A stretch of DNA of 5,779 bases from an uncultured Acetobacteraceae bacterium (GTDB lineage: Bacteria; Pseudomonadota; Alphaproteobacteria; Acetobacterales; Acetobacteraceae). The translations under genes were made by a program, and so were the position numbers. The notes beneath the pieces were generated by a model. It saw only the letters and a program-made list of their open reading frames with translations. It was not told the origin of the DNA and searched no databases. This document shows positions 1 through 5,779 of the stretch, piece by piece (the first letter of the stretch is position 1; each line of letters begins with the position of its first letter). The stretch lies in contig CALGVL010000096.1 of assembly GCA_937930165.1 (NCBI GenBank), positions 1-5,779 on the forward strand, read 5' to 3'.

Positions 1-1176
1 CTCGGTGAAGATCACCGCCTCATGCGGGACATTGGCCAGGATGGTCGGCTCGAAGAAATTGCCGCCGCGCGGGTGGCGCTTGCCGCCGGTGACGATCTTC
101 GCGCCCTTCTTCACCGCATCGGCAATGTGCTCCTCCACCTTCGCCACGGCATCGGCATTGATCAGGGGCCCCTGGGTGACGCCGGGCTCCATGCCGTCGC
201 CGACCTTCAGCGCCTCGACCGCCGCCTTCAGCTTCTCCGCGAAGGCATCATAGACGCCGTCCTGCACCAGGATGCGGTTGGCGCAGACGCAGGTCTGGCC
301 GGTGTTGCGGTACTTGGACGCCATGGCGCCCTGCACCGCCGCGTCCAGGTCGGCATCGTCGAAGACGATGAAGGGCGCATTGCCGCCCAGCTCCATCGAG
401 GTCTTCTTGATGGTCGGCGCGCATTGCGCCAGCAGGATGCGCCCGACCTCCGTGCTGCCGGTGAAGGTCAGCTTGCGCACCAGCGGGTTGGAGGTGAGTT
501 CCTTGCCCGTCTCGCCGGACGGTCCGGTGATGACGTTGCACACGCCCGGCGGCATGCCCGCGCGCTCCGCCAGCACCGCGATCGCCAGCGCGCTGAATGG
601 CGTCTGCGAGGCCGGGCGGATCACCCCGGTGCAGCCCGCGGCCCAGCCCGGCCCGGTCTTGCGGGTGATCATCGCCGCCGGGAAGTTCCAGGGCGTGATG
701 GCGGCGAAGACGCCGATCGGCTCCTTCGTCACGATGATCCGCCGGCCCTTGGCGTTCTGCGGAATGGTGTCGCCGTAGATGCGCTTGCCTTCCTCGGCGA
801 ACCACTCGATGAAGCTGGCGGCATAGGCGATCTCGCCCTTGCTCTCCGCCAGCGGCTTGCCCTGCTCGGCGGTCATGATGGCGGCGAGGTCGTCGGCATT
901 CGCCAGCATCAGGTCGTTCAGCCGGCGCAGGATGGCGGAGCGCTCCTTGGCCAGCATGGCGCGCCAGGCGGGGAAGGCGGCATGCGCCGCCTCGATGGCG
1001 CGGCGAGTCTCGGCGGCGCCCATGGCAGGAACTTCGCCGATCACCTCGCCATTCGCGGGGTTGCGCACGGCGATGGTCTTGCCGCTATCCGCCTGTACCC
1101 ATTTGCCGCCGATGTAATTGGCCTGGCGGAACAGGTCCGGGTCCTTCAGCGGCAGCTTCGTCGTGACGTCCAGCAT
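1..1176 (-). CDS. gabD: Succinate-semialdehyde dehydrogenase (NAD(P)+), 3' end cut by window edge
   Basis: Cytosolic aldehyde dehydrogenase superfamily enzyme oxidising succinate semialdehyde to succinate with NAD(P)+, the last step of the GABA shunt. Reading from ATG at 1176 the frame stays open for 392 codons to base 1; relatives are about 480 residues, so about 90 C-terminal residues lie outside. Seen: PWNFP (162-166, Asn164 of the oxyanion hole), TFTGSTEVG (237-245, cofactor fold), MELGGN (261-266, general base Glu262) and GQTCVCANR (293-301). Cys296 is the nucleophile; the second Cys298 is typical of SSADH and forms a redox-switch disulfide in human SSADH. The motif usually read KPASQTP is RPASQTP here (Arg187). 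The start is supported by GGAGGG five bases upstream (1182-1187). It follows glmS on the same strand after 84 bases, so read-through is possible. Glutarate-semialdehyde dehydrogenase (DavD) is the main alternative, because the two subfamilies share these motifs. Confidence 0.94.
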   Translation of the reverse strand, partial: MLDVTTKLPLKDPDLFRQANYIGGKWVQADSGKTIAVRNPANGEVIGEVPAMGAAETRRAIEAAHAAFPAWRAMLAKERSAILRRLNDLMLANADDLAAIMTAEQGKPLAESKGEIAYAASFIEWFAEEGKRIYGDTIPQNAKGRRIIVTKEPIGVFAAITPWNFPAAMITRKTGPGWAAGCTGVIRPASQTPFSALAIAVLAERAGMPPGVCNVITGPSGETGKELTSNPLVRKLTFTGSTEVGRILLAQCAPTIKKTSMELGGNAPFIVFDDADLDAAVQGAMASKYRNTGQTCVCANRILVQDGVYDAFAEKLKAAVEALKVGDGMEPGVTQGPLINADAVAKVEEHIADAVKKGAKIVTGGKRHPRGGNFFEPTILANVPHEAVIFTE

Positions 1177-1181
1177 GGCGT

Positions 1182-1187
1182 CCCTCC
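1182..1187 (-). promoter_or_regulatory. Ribosome binding site of gabD
   Basis: The minus strand reads GGAGGG, then five bases, then the ATG at 1176. This strong Shine-Dalgarno match decides the gabD start and shows that gabD can be translated independently of glmS. Confidence 0.8.
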
Positions 1188-1216
1188 ATCCGATAGCCGG
1201 AAGATAGGTCCGCCGG

Positions 1217-1239
1217 GGCCGGCTGTCACCGCGCCGGCC
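1217..1239. repeat. Inverted repeat between glmS and gabD (possible weak hairpin)
   Basis: A perfect 7-base inverted repeat, GGCCGGC (1217-1223) and GCCGGCC (1233-1239), encloses a 9-base loop. It lies 22 bases past the glmS stop and 41 bases before gabD. No T-run follows on the minus strand, so it is not a standard intrinsic terminator. It could slow polymerase or protect an mRNA 3' end. A competing pairing exists: AGCCGG (1195-1200) with CCGGCT (1219-1224). In such GC-rich DNA both may be chance. Confidence 0.35.
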
Positions 1240-1260
1240 GCCGCCCCGTCATCGGCGCTG

Positions 1261-3084
1261 TCACTCCACCGTCACGCTCTTTGCCAGGTTGCGCGGTTGG
1301 TCCACATCCGTGCCCTTCAGCACGGCGACGTGATAGGCCAGCAGCTGCACCGGGATGGCGTAGAGGATCGGGGTGGAGAAGGGGCCAACCTTCGGCAGCT
1401 CGATCACCCGCTCGGCGAAGCGCGACAGCGGCGCCGCCCCGTCCGCATCGGTGAAGGCCATGATCCGACCGCCGCGCGCCGCCGCCTCCTGCAGGTTGCT
1501 CGCCGTCTTCTCGAAGAGCGGCCCGCTCGGACAGAGCGCGATCACCGGCACGCTGGAATCGATCAGCGCGATCGGCCCGTGCTTCATCTCCCCGGCGGCA
1601 TAGCCCTCGGCATGGATGTAGCTGATCTCCTTCAGCTTCAGCGCACCCTCCAGCGCGATCGGGTAGAGCGGCCCGCGGCCGAGGAACAGCACGTCCCGCG
1701 CCTTCGCCACCTCCGCCGCCAGCTCCCGGAGCTGCGCGTCCTTCTCCAGGATCGCCGCGGCATTGCCGGGCACCTCCAGCAGCGCCTGGGTGAGATTGCC
1801 CTCATCCAGGGTGGTCAGCTCCCGCCGCGCCCGGCCGAAGCCGATGGCCAGGCAGGCCAGCACCGCAAGCTGCGCGGTGAAGGCCTTGGTCGAGGCGACG
1901 CCGATCTCCGGCCCCGCCACCGTCAGCACCGCCGCATCGCTCTCCCGCGCCATGGAGCTTTCCGGGACATTCACCACGGAGAGCACCTTCTGCCCGCCCT
2001 GCCGCAGCAGCCGCAGCGCCGCCAGGGTGTCGGCGGTCTCGCCCGACTGACTCACCAGGATGGCGCCGCCGCCCTCGGGCAGGGGCGGGTCGCGGTAGCG
2101 GAACTCGCTCGCCACATCCGCATCCACTGGCAGCCGCGCCAGTTGCTCGATCCAGTAGCGCCCGACCAGCCCGGCCAGGAAGGCGCTGCCGCAGGCGCTG
2201 ATGGTCAGGCGCGGCAGCTTGGCCGGATCGAAGGGCAGGCGCGGCAGCCGCACCTCCAGTGTCTTGGGGTCGAGATACTGCCGCAGCGTGTCGCCCAGCA
2301 CCGCCGGGTGCTCGTGCAGCTCCTTCTCCATGAAGTGCCGGTAGTTGCCCTTGCCGGTCACCGCGCCGGAGAGGGCCGTGAGGCGGATCTCCCGCTCCAC
2401 CGGCCGGTGCTGGGCGTCGTAGAACTCTGCGCCCGTATCGGTGACGACCGCCCAGTCGCCCTCCTCCAGATAGGCGATGCGCCGGGTCAGCGGGGCCAGC
2501 GCCAGGGCATCCGAGCCCACGAACATCTCGCCCTCGCCATAGCCCACCGCCAGCGGCGCACCCTGCCGCGCCGCCATCAGCATGCGTGGATGGCCGGCGA
2601 AGATGGCGGCGAGGGCGAAGGCGCCATGCACCCGCTTCAGCGCCGCGGCAAAGGCCTCCTTCGGCTCCGCGCCCTGTGAGAGATACCAGTCCACCAGGCA
2701 GACGAAGGTCTCGGTATCCGTCTCGGTCTCGAAGACCGCGCCCTTCGCCTCCAGCTCGGCGCGGAGCTCGGCATGGTTCTCGATGATGCCGTTATGCACC
2801 ACGCTGACCCGGCTGGTGCTGTGCGGATGCGCGTTGCGCTCGGTCGGCGCGCCATGCGTCGCCCAGCGGGTATGGCCGATGCCGGTGGTGCCGGTGAGTG
2901 GCGACCGCTCCAGCACCGCCGCCAGGTTGGAGAGCTTCCCCTCCGCCCGCCGCCGGTCGATATGGCCGTTGACCAGCGTGGCGATGCCAGCGCTGTCATA
3001 GCCGCGATATTCCAGCCGGCGCAGCGCCTCCAGCAACAGGGGGGCCGCCTCCGCCTTGCCGACGATTCCGACGATGCCGCACAT
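1261..3084 (-). CDS. glmS: Glutamine--fructose-6-phosphate aminotransferase (isomerizing)
   Basis: Cytosolic enzyme converting fructose-6-phosphate and glutamine to glucosamine-6-phosphate and glutamate, the committed step to UDP-GlcNAc. Complete at 607 aa (E. coli about 609). The N-terminal class II glutaminase domain spans roughly residues 2-225, with Cys2 as nucleophile after Met removal, HTRWATHG (71-78), NAHPH (84-88), HNGIIEN (97-103) and Asp123. Two SIS domains follow (about 288-425 and 455-597). They include the phosphosugar loop SQSGET (345-350), STKAFTAQL (398-406), the catalytic LKLKEISYIHAE segment (482-493, Glu486) and the invariant tail AKSVTVE with Lys602. The loop often CGTS or CGTA in relatives reads CGSA here (298-301), a mild change. 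Its ATG overlaps the glmU stop by one base (TGATG), and GGAAAGGG inside the last glmU codons (3094-3101), nine bases upstream, can serve as ribosome binding site. There is no room for a glmS ribozyme leader. Confidence 0.99.
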   Translation of the reverse strand: MCGIVGIVGKAEAAPLLLEALRRLEYRGYDSAGIATLVNGHIDRRRAEGKLSNLAAVLERSPLTGTTGIGHTRWATHGAPTERNAHPHSTSRVSVVHNGIIENHAELRAELEAKGAVFETETDTETFVCLVDWYLSQGAEPKEAFAAALKRVHGAFALAAIFAGHPRMLMAARQGAPLAVGYGEGEMFVGSDALALAPLTRRIAYLEEGDWAVVTDTGAEFYDAQHRPVEREIRLTALSGAVTGKGNYRHFMEKELHEHPAVLGDTLRQYLDPKTLEVRLPRLPFDPAKLPRLTISACGSAFLAGLVGRYWIEQLARLPVDADVASEFRYRDPPLPEGGGAILVSQSGETADTLAALRLLRQGGQKVLSVVNVPESSMARESDAAVLTVAGPEIGVASTKAFTAQLAVLACLAIGFGRARRELTTLDEGNLTQALLEVPGNAAAILEKDAQLRELAAEVAKARDVLFLGRGPLYPIALEGALKLKEISYIHAEGYAAGEMKHGPIALIDSSVPVIALCPSGPLFEKTASNLQEAAARGGRIMAFTDADGAAPLSRFAERVIELPKVGPFSTPILYAIPVQLLAYHVAVLKGTDVDQPRNLAKSVTVE

Positions 3085-3101
3085 CAGCGTTTGCCCTTTC
3101 C
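3082..3101 (-). promoter_or_regulatory. Translational coupling site glmU/glmS with overlapping ribosome binding site
   Basis: On the minus strand, TGA (3086-3084) of glmU and ATG (3084-3082) of glmS share one base. The purine-rich GGAAAGGG (3101-3094) sits in the last glmU codons, nine bases before the glmS start. Such an overlap usually lets terminating ribosomes restart on the next gene, tying GlmS output to GlmU translation. The coupling itself is inferred from the arrangement. Confidence 0.7.
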
Positions 3102-4391
3102 GCTGAAACCCCGTCCCGGCTTGTTCACCTGCCGGCCGCGCGCGATGGCCAGCGCATCCTCCGGCACGTCCTCCGTCACCACGCTTCCGGCCGCGACCAG
3201 CGCCCGGGCGCCGACCTTCACCGGCGCCACCAGCGCCGTGTCGCTGCCGATGAAGGCACCGGCGCCGATCTCGGTGCGGTGCTTGTGGATGCCGTCGTAG
3301 TTGCAGGTGATGGTGCCGGCGCCGATATTCGCGCCCGCGCCGATCGCCGCATCGCCCAGATAGGTCAGGTGATTGGCCTTGGCGCCTTCGCCCAGCACCG
3401 CCGCCTTCAGTTCCACGAAATTTCCGACATGCGCGCCGCGTCCCACCTCGGTCCCCGGGCGCAGCCGGGCGAAGGGGCCGATGACGGCGCCGCGGCGCAC
3501 CGTGCAGCCTTCCAGATGGCTGAAGGCGCGGATCTCCACCCCATCCTCCACCACCACGCCGGGGCCGAAGACGACATTCGGCCCGATCGTTACATCCTGG
3601 CCGAGTCGCGTATCCCAGGAGAGGAACACCGTCTCAGGCGCAATCAGCGTGGCGCCGCCCTGCATCGCCGCCGCGCGCAGCTCCGCCTGGGCACCTGCCT
3701 CGGCCGCCGCCAGTTCGGCGCGGCTGTTGATGCCGCGCAGCTCCGCTTCCGGCGCTTCCTCGGCCACCACGCGGCACCCCTCGGCGCGGGCCAGGGCGAC
3801 GATGTCGGTCAGGTAGTACTCGCCCTTGGCATTGTCGTTGCGCACCTCCCGCAGCCAGCGGAACAGGTCGCGGGCCGGGGCGCAGACCACGCCGGCATTG
3901 CAGAGGGGAATTTCCCGCTCCGCCGCGCTCGCATCCGCCCATTCGACGATGCGGGCCACATCGCCCGCCGCATCCCGCACTACCCGGCCGTAGTGGCCCG
4001 GATCGGCCGGGCGCATGGCCAGCAGCGCCAGCCCGGCCTCCGCCCGGCGGGCCAGCAGGGCGCGCAGCGTCGCCACCGAGATCAGCGGGTTGTCGGCATA
4101 GAGCACCGCCGCATCCCCGGCGAAGTCGCCCAGCAGCGGCGCTGCCTGCAGCGCGGCATGCCCGGTGCCGAGCCGCTCCGCCTGCACCACCGTCGGGTGC
4201 GGCGCGGCGGCCTTCTCCAGTGCCGGCATGCCGGGGCCGACCACCACCAGGATGCGATCGAAGACCTGCTCGCAGGCAGCGATCAGGTGGTTGAGCATGG
4301 GGCGCCCGGCGATCGGGTGCAGCGCCTTCGGCAGGGCGGAGCGCATGCGGGTCCCGAGGCCGGCGGCGAGGATGATGGCGGCGGCAGGCAT
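3084..4391 (-). CDS. glmU: Bifunctional GlcN-1-P acetyltransferase / GlcNAc-1-P uridylyltransferase
   Basis: Cytosolic two-domain enzyme making UDP-GlcNAc for peptidoglycan and lipid A: it acetylates glucosamine-1-phosphate, then transfers UMP from UTP. Complete at 435 aa (E. coli 456). The N-terminal pyrophosphorylase domain (about 1-225) has LAAGLGTRM (8-16), Lys22, QAERLGTGHA (70-79), metal ligand Asp100 within YADNPL, Glu150, Asn165 and metal ligand Asn222 in GINSR. The C-terminal left-handed beta-helix (about 245-425) has hexapeptide repeats, RLRPG (309-313), GNFVELK (323-329), the acetyltransferase base His341 in HLTYLGD, the NIGAGTITCNYDG segment (355-367) and Arg418. Against E. coli the acetyltransferase residues sit at a constant offset of 22, so no indel disturbs that site. 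I chose ATG at 4391 because the conserved N-terminus begins there and GGAGGG precedes it; a frame opening at 4541 would add 50 unrelated residues. First gene of the minus-strand cluster in this window. Confidence 0.98.
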   Translation of the reverse strand: MPAAAIILAAGLGTRMRSALPKALHPIAGRPMLNHLIAACEQVFDRILVVVGPGMPALEKAAAPHPTVVQAERLGTGHAALQAAPLLGDFAGDAAVLYADNPLISVATLRALLARRAEAGLALLAMRPADPGHYGRVVRDAAGDVARIVEWADASAAEREIPLCNAGVVCAPARDLFRWLREVRNDNAKGEYYLTDIVALARAEGCRVVAEEAPEAELRGINSRAELAAAEAGAQAELRAAAMQGGATLIAPETVFLSWDTRLGQDVTIGPNVVFGPGVVVEDGVEIRAFSHLEGCTVRRGAVIGPFARLRPGTEVGRGAHVGNFVELKAAVLGEGAKANHLTYLGDAAIGAGANIGAGTITCNYDGIHKHRTEIGAGAFIGSDTALVAPVKVGARALVAAGSVVTEDVPEDALAIARGRQVNKPGRGFSGKGKR

Positions 4392-4943
4392 GGGCCCTCC
4401 GGTAGTCGCTTCGATACGCGCCAGGCAAGTCTGTACAGGGTCAAGATGGATTGCCGGATGTGACCGGCCCGAGCATAGCAAGCGCCGTGCCGGTCGCTCC
4501 TGCACACCGCACAGCAAGGCAGCACGGGCCGGACCCTGCACGCCGGCGCGTCACGCCTGGGACCCTCCGACAGGAACTGCCACAGGCCGGCACCACGCGG
4601 ACCCGGCGCACCGCCGGCGCCGCTTCATCGCGTGCGTCGGATCGAGACATTGAGGAAAGCGCGGGGCTTTGCTATGGGCTGCTGAACTCGCGCAACCTGC
4701 CACGCCAAAGGACCGCATGCCGGCCAAGGCCGCCATCCCGCCCGCCCAGACCGACCGCAGGTTGTCCTTGCCGATCGCCATCGGCCGGCGGAACGGCGGG
4801 GTGCTTGGCACGCCAGGATCGGGGCACCGCGACATGCCCGGTACGGGCCGCCTGGCAGCGATGCGGTCGCGGCTGGGGCCGATCCCCCGGCACCGGCACG
4901 GCGCGGCGCTGAACCGGCGGGTGCCAACCGGCTGTACTTGCCG
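4392..4943. other. Divergent intergenic region without a convincing gene
   Basis: These 552 bases separate the divergently read glmU and response regulator, so promoters for both should lie here. Open frames exist on both strands but none has a recognisable product, conserved motif or good ribosome binding site. Short perfect inverted repeats are present: CGGCGC/GCGCCG (4604-4609, 4617-4622), GCCGAT/ATCGGC with a 4-base loop (4770-4775, 4780-4785) and GCCCG/CGGGC with a 3-base loop (4836-4840, 4844-4848). A direct repeat AACCGGC occurs at 4912-4918 and 4926-4932, just before the regulator. A weak plus-strand promoter candidate is TTGAGG (4650-4655), 17 bases, TATGGG (4673-4678). I see no tRNA, CRISPR array or rho-independent terminator. 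Confidence 0.6.
4395..4400 (-). promoter_or_regulatory. Ribosome binding site of glmU
   Basis: GGAGGG on the minus strand ends three bases before the ATG at 4391. The spacing is short, but pairing through GGAGG leaves four bases. It supports 4391 over the in-frame upstream start at 4541. No convincing promoter is visible further upstream: a TTGACC (4439-4444, minus) is the best -35-like hexamer but has no good -10 at normal spacing. Confidence 0.65.
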
Positions 4944-5681
4944 ATGAGCTATCACCGACCGACGGTGATCGTCATCGACAGCGATCCGGCAGCACGGGAC
5001 GCTCTGAGCCGTGTCCTCGCCGCCGCCGGCTTCCATCCAGTCTCCACGGCAACCGGCAGCGACGGATTGCGATGGGTCGCCCAGGTCCGGCCAGCGGCGG
5101 TGATTCTCGACCTCGCGCTTCCTGACCAGGATGGGAAACAGGTTATTCTGGCGCTACGCGCTAGTTCACGAGTGCCGATTGTCGTCCTGACGGCGCGGGA
5201 CGCCGAAGCCGAGAAGATCCTAGCGCTCGATTTTGGCGCTGACGATTATATTGTTAAACCGTTCTCTGCTGGCGAATTGCTTGCCAGGATTCGATCTGCC
5301 CTGCGGCGCTGGCCGACTTCAGAGGCCACCTACGGCGCGGACCGCCTAGTCGTTGGAGAACTCGAACTGCAGCTCGGGGCCCGGACGGCCAAGGTTGCCG
5401 GCCGGCCGATTGAGTTGACCGCCATGGAGTGGGAGCTCTTGGTCCTTCTGGCCCGGAACCGTGGCCGGGTGATGACCTATGCGGAGATCGCCAGCGGCCT
5501 GCAACGCCCCTGCGACAGCAAGCATCTCGCCTCGCTCCGCGTGGTCATCTCGCGGCTACGGCTCTCGCTGGGCGACGCGCTTGTCCTGAAGAACGTGCAT
5601 CAGGTTGGCTATTGCCTGACCGAGGCCGTGGATGGCGAACCGGAGGTGTCTACGCCGAGACTTACGCAGGATGTAGCCTAG
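4944..5681 (+). CDS. OmpR/KdpE-type response regulator, orphan
   Basis: Two-component transcription factor (245 aa): an N-terminal receiver domain (about 7-120) phosphorylated by an unknown kinase and a C-terminal winged-helix DNA-binding domain (about 131-225). Seen: phosphoacceptor Asp56 in VILDLALPDQDG, switch Thr83 in VVLTARD, and Tyr102 and Lys105 in GADDYIVKPF. The acidic pocket reads VIDSDP (10-15), so Ser13 stands where the second acidic residue normally is. The winged helix has the ELTAMEWELLVLLARN helix, a divergent recognition helix (SLRVVISRLRLSL) and a wing VHQVGYCL where relatives usually have VRGVGYRL. ATG at 4944 was chosen; an in-frame TTG lies at 4938 and neither has a clear ribosome binding site. 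No kinase gene adjoins. At 5229-5300, 15 of 24 codons end in A or T, unlike the glm genes, suggesting separate ancestry. The targets cannot be told from sequence; the KdpE resemblance is general only. Confidence 0.93.
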   Translation: MSYHRPTVIVIDSDPAARDALSRVLAAAGFHPVSTATGSDGLRWVAQVRPAAVILDLALPDQDGKQVILALRASSRVPIVVLTARDAEAEKILALDFGADDYIVKPFSAGELLARIRSALRRWPTSEATYGADRLVVGELELQLGARTAKVAGRPIELTAMEWELLVLLARNRGRVMTYAEIASGLQRPCDSKHLASLRVVISRLRLSLGDALVLKNVHQVGYCLTEAVDGEPEVSTPRLTQDVA

Positions 5682-5779
5682 CATTACAGTTGCACGCTTT
5701 GGTTGAGATGGGCCTGCTTTGCCATGGCCTGGTGACATCGTCGCCAAGTGGACCAGGCGATGACGAAGGCAGGCTGGAT
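5682..5779 (-). mobile_element. Putative insertion sequence end, continuing past the right edge
   Basis: If the transposase tail is real, this is the transposase 3' end of an insertion sequence. CTAG (5678-5681), containing the regulator's TAG stop, abuts it and would suit the YTAR-type target sites reported for IS701-like elements, placing the boundary at 5681/5682. A four-base match is weak, and the opposite terminal repeat is outside the window, so neither the inverted repeats nor the target duplication can be verified. Confidence 0.35.
5684..5779 (-). CDS. C-terminal tail of a probable transposase (partial)
   Basis: From base 5779 the minus strand is open for 31 codons and stops at TAA (5684-5686). 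The residues include AWSTWRRCHQAMAKQAH, which resembles the WSxWRRxHQAxAxxxH tails I recall from several DDE transposases (IS4/IS701-like groups). This is from memory and could not be searched. The start and catalytic domain lie beyond the right edge. The gene converges on the response regulator, leaving two bases between the stop codons, so transcription from the element would run antisense into the regulator. The call rests on about 20 residues; a chance open frame of this length is possible in GC-rich DNA, but the Trp/Arg/His spacing argues against it. Confidence 0.55.
   Translation of the reverse strand: MQPAFVIAWSTWRRCHQAMAKQAHLNQSVQL

Noticed and set aside
248..805. Minus-strand open frame of 185 codons
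   Set aside because: It is in another frame of the same strand as gabD and contains no motif; the conserved aldehyde dehydrogenase frame covers the same bases.
22..2679. Plus-strand open frame of 885 codons spanning two genes
   Set aside because: It lies wholly antisense to gabD and glmS, both clearly conserved. Its Arg/His/Gly/Gln-rich composition is what GC-rich third positions produce on the opposite strand.
3085..3110. Possible glmS ribozyme or leader upstream of glmS
   Set aside because: glmU coding sequence runs into the glmS start codon, leaving no leader; the ribozyme is known mainly from Gram-positive bacteria.
3279..4463. Plus-strand open frame of 394 codons
   Set aside because: It is antisense to glmU, has the same low-complexity composition and no recognisable domain.
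4392..4541. Upstream in-frame extension of GlmU starting at 4541
   Set aside because: The extra 50 residues do not resemble GlmU, while ATG at 4391 has GGAGGG upstream and begins the conserved pyrophosphorylase domain.
4650..4678. TTGAGG-17-TATGGG as promoter of the regulator
   Set aside because: It matches sigma70 at only 4/6 and 3/6 positions and would leave a leader of over 250 bases, so it is too weak to list as its own feature.
4551..4781. Minus-strand frame of 76 codons with a lipobox-like VAGC after a semi-hydrophobic stretch
   Set aside because: There is no ribosome binding site, an Arg interrupts the hydrophobic segment, and the remainder is Arg/Pro/Cys-rich in the manner of random GC-rich translation.
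4669..4947. Plus-strand frame of 92 codons ahead of the regulator
   Set aside because: It has a TTG start without a ribosome binding site, no recognisable motif, and overlaps the regulator start in a different frame.

Overview
The window looks like a chromosomal stretch of a high-GC alphaproteobacterium, most likely Acetobacteraceae (Roseomonas-like) or a relative. This rests on very GC-rich third codon positions, long spurious antisense reading frames and the glmU-glmS order; I could not run a search to confirm it.

Layout. Positions 1-4391 hold three minus-strand genes in the order glmU -> glmS -> gabD. GlmU (435 aa) and GlmS (607 aa) are complete and share one base in a TGATG stop/start overlap, so they are almost certainly co-transcribed and probably translationally coupled. 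GabD follows after 84 bases with its own strong ribosome binding site. It runs off the left edge, with 392 residues present of about 480. GlmS makes glucosamine-6-phosphate. GlmU later acetylates glucosamine-1-phosphate and uridylylates it to UDP-GlcNAc, the precursor of peptidoglycan and lipid A. GlmM, the mutase between the two steps, is not in the window. GabD (succinate-semialdehyde to succinate) has no obvious pathway link to the other two.

Positions 4392-4943 are 552 bases in which I see no convincing gene, only short inverted and direct repeats. From 4944 a plus-strand OmpR/KdpE-type response regulator (245 aa) begins. It has no kinase beside it, its codon use is less GC-biased than the housekeeping genes in at least one stretch, and its receiver domain has Ser where a magnesium-binding acid is expected. 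Two bases after its stop, the minus strand carries 31 codons and a stop that read like the C-terminal tail of a transposase, so the right edge probably enters an insertion sequence.

Overall this is a conserved amino-sugar operon next to an accessory-looking junction (orphan regulator plus IS end). I found no evidence for an undescribed multi-gene system here. The points most worth checking are the regulator's altered phosphorylation pocket, the IS boundary, and a Lys-to-Arg change in the cofactor-binding motif of GabD.
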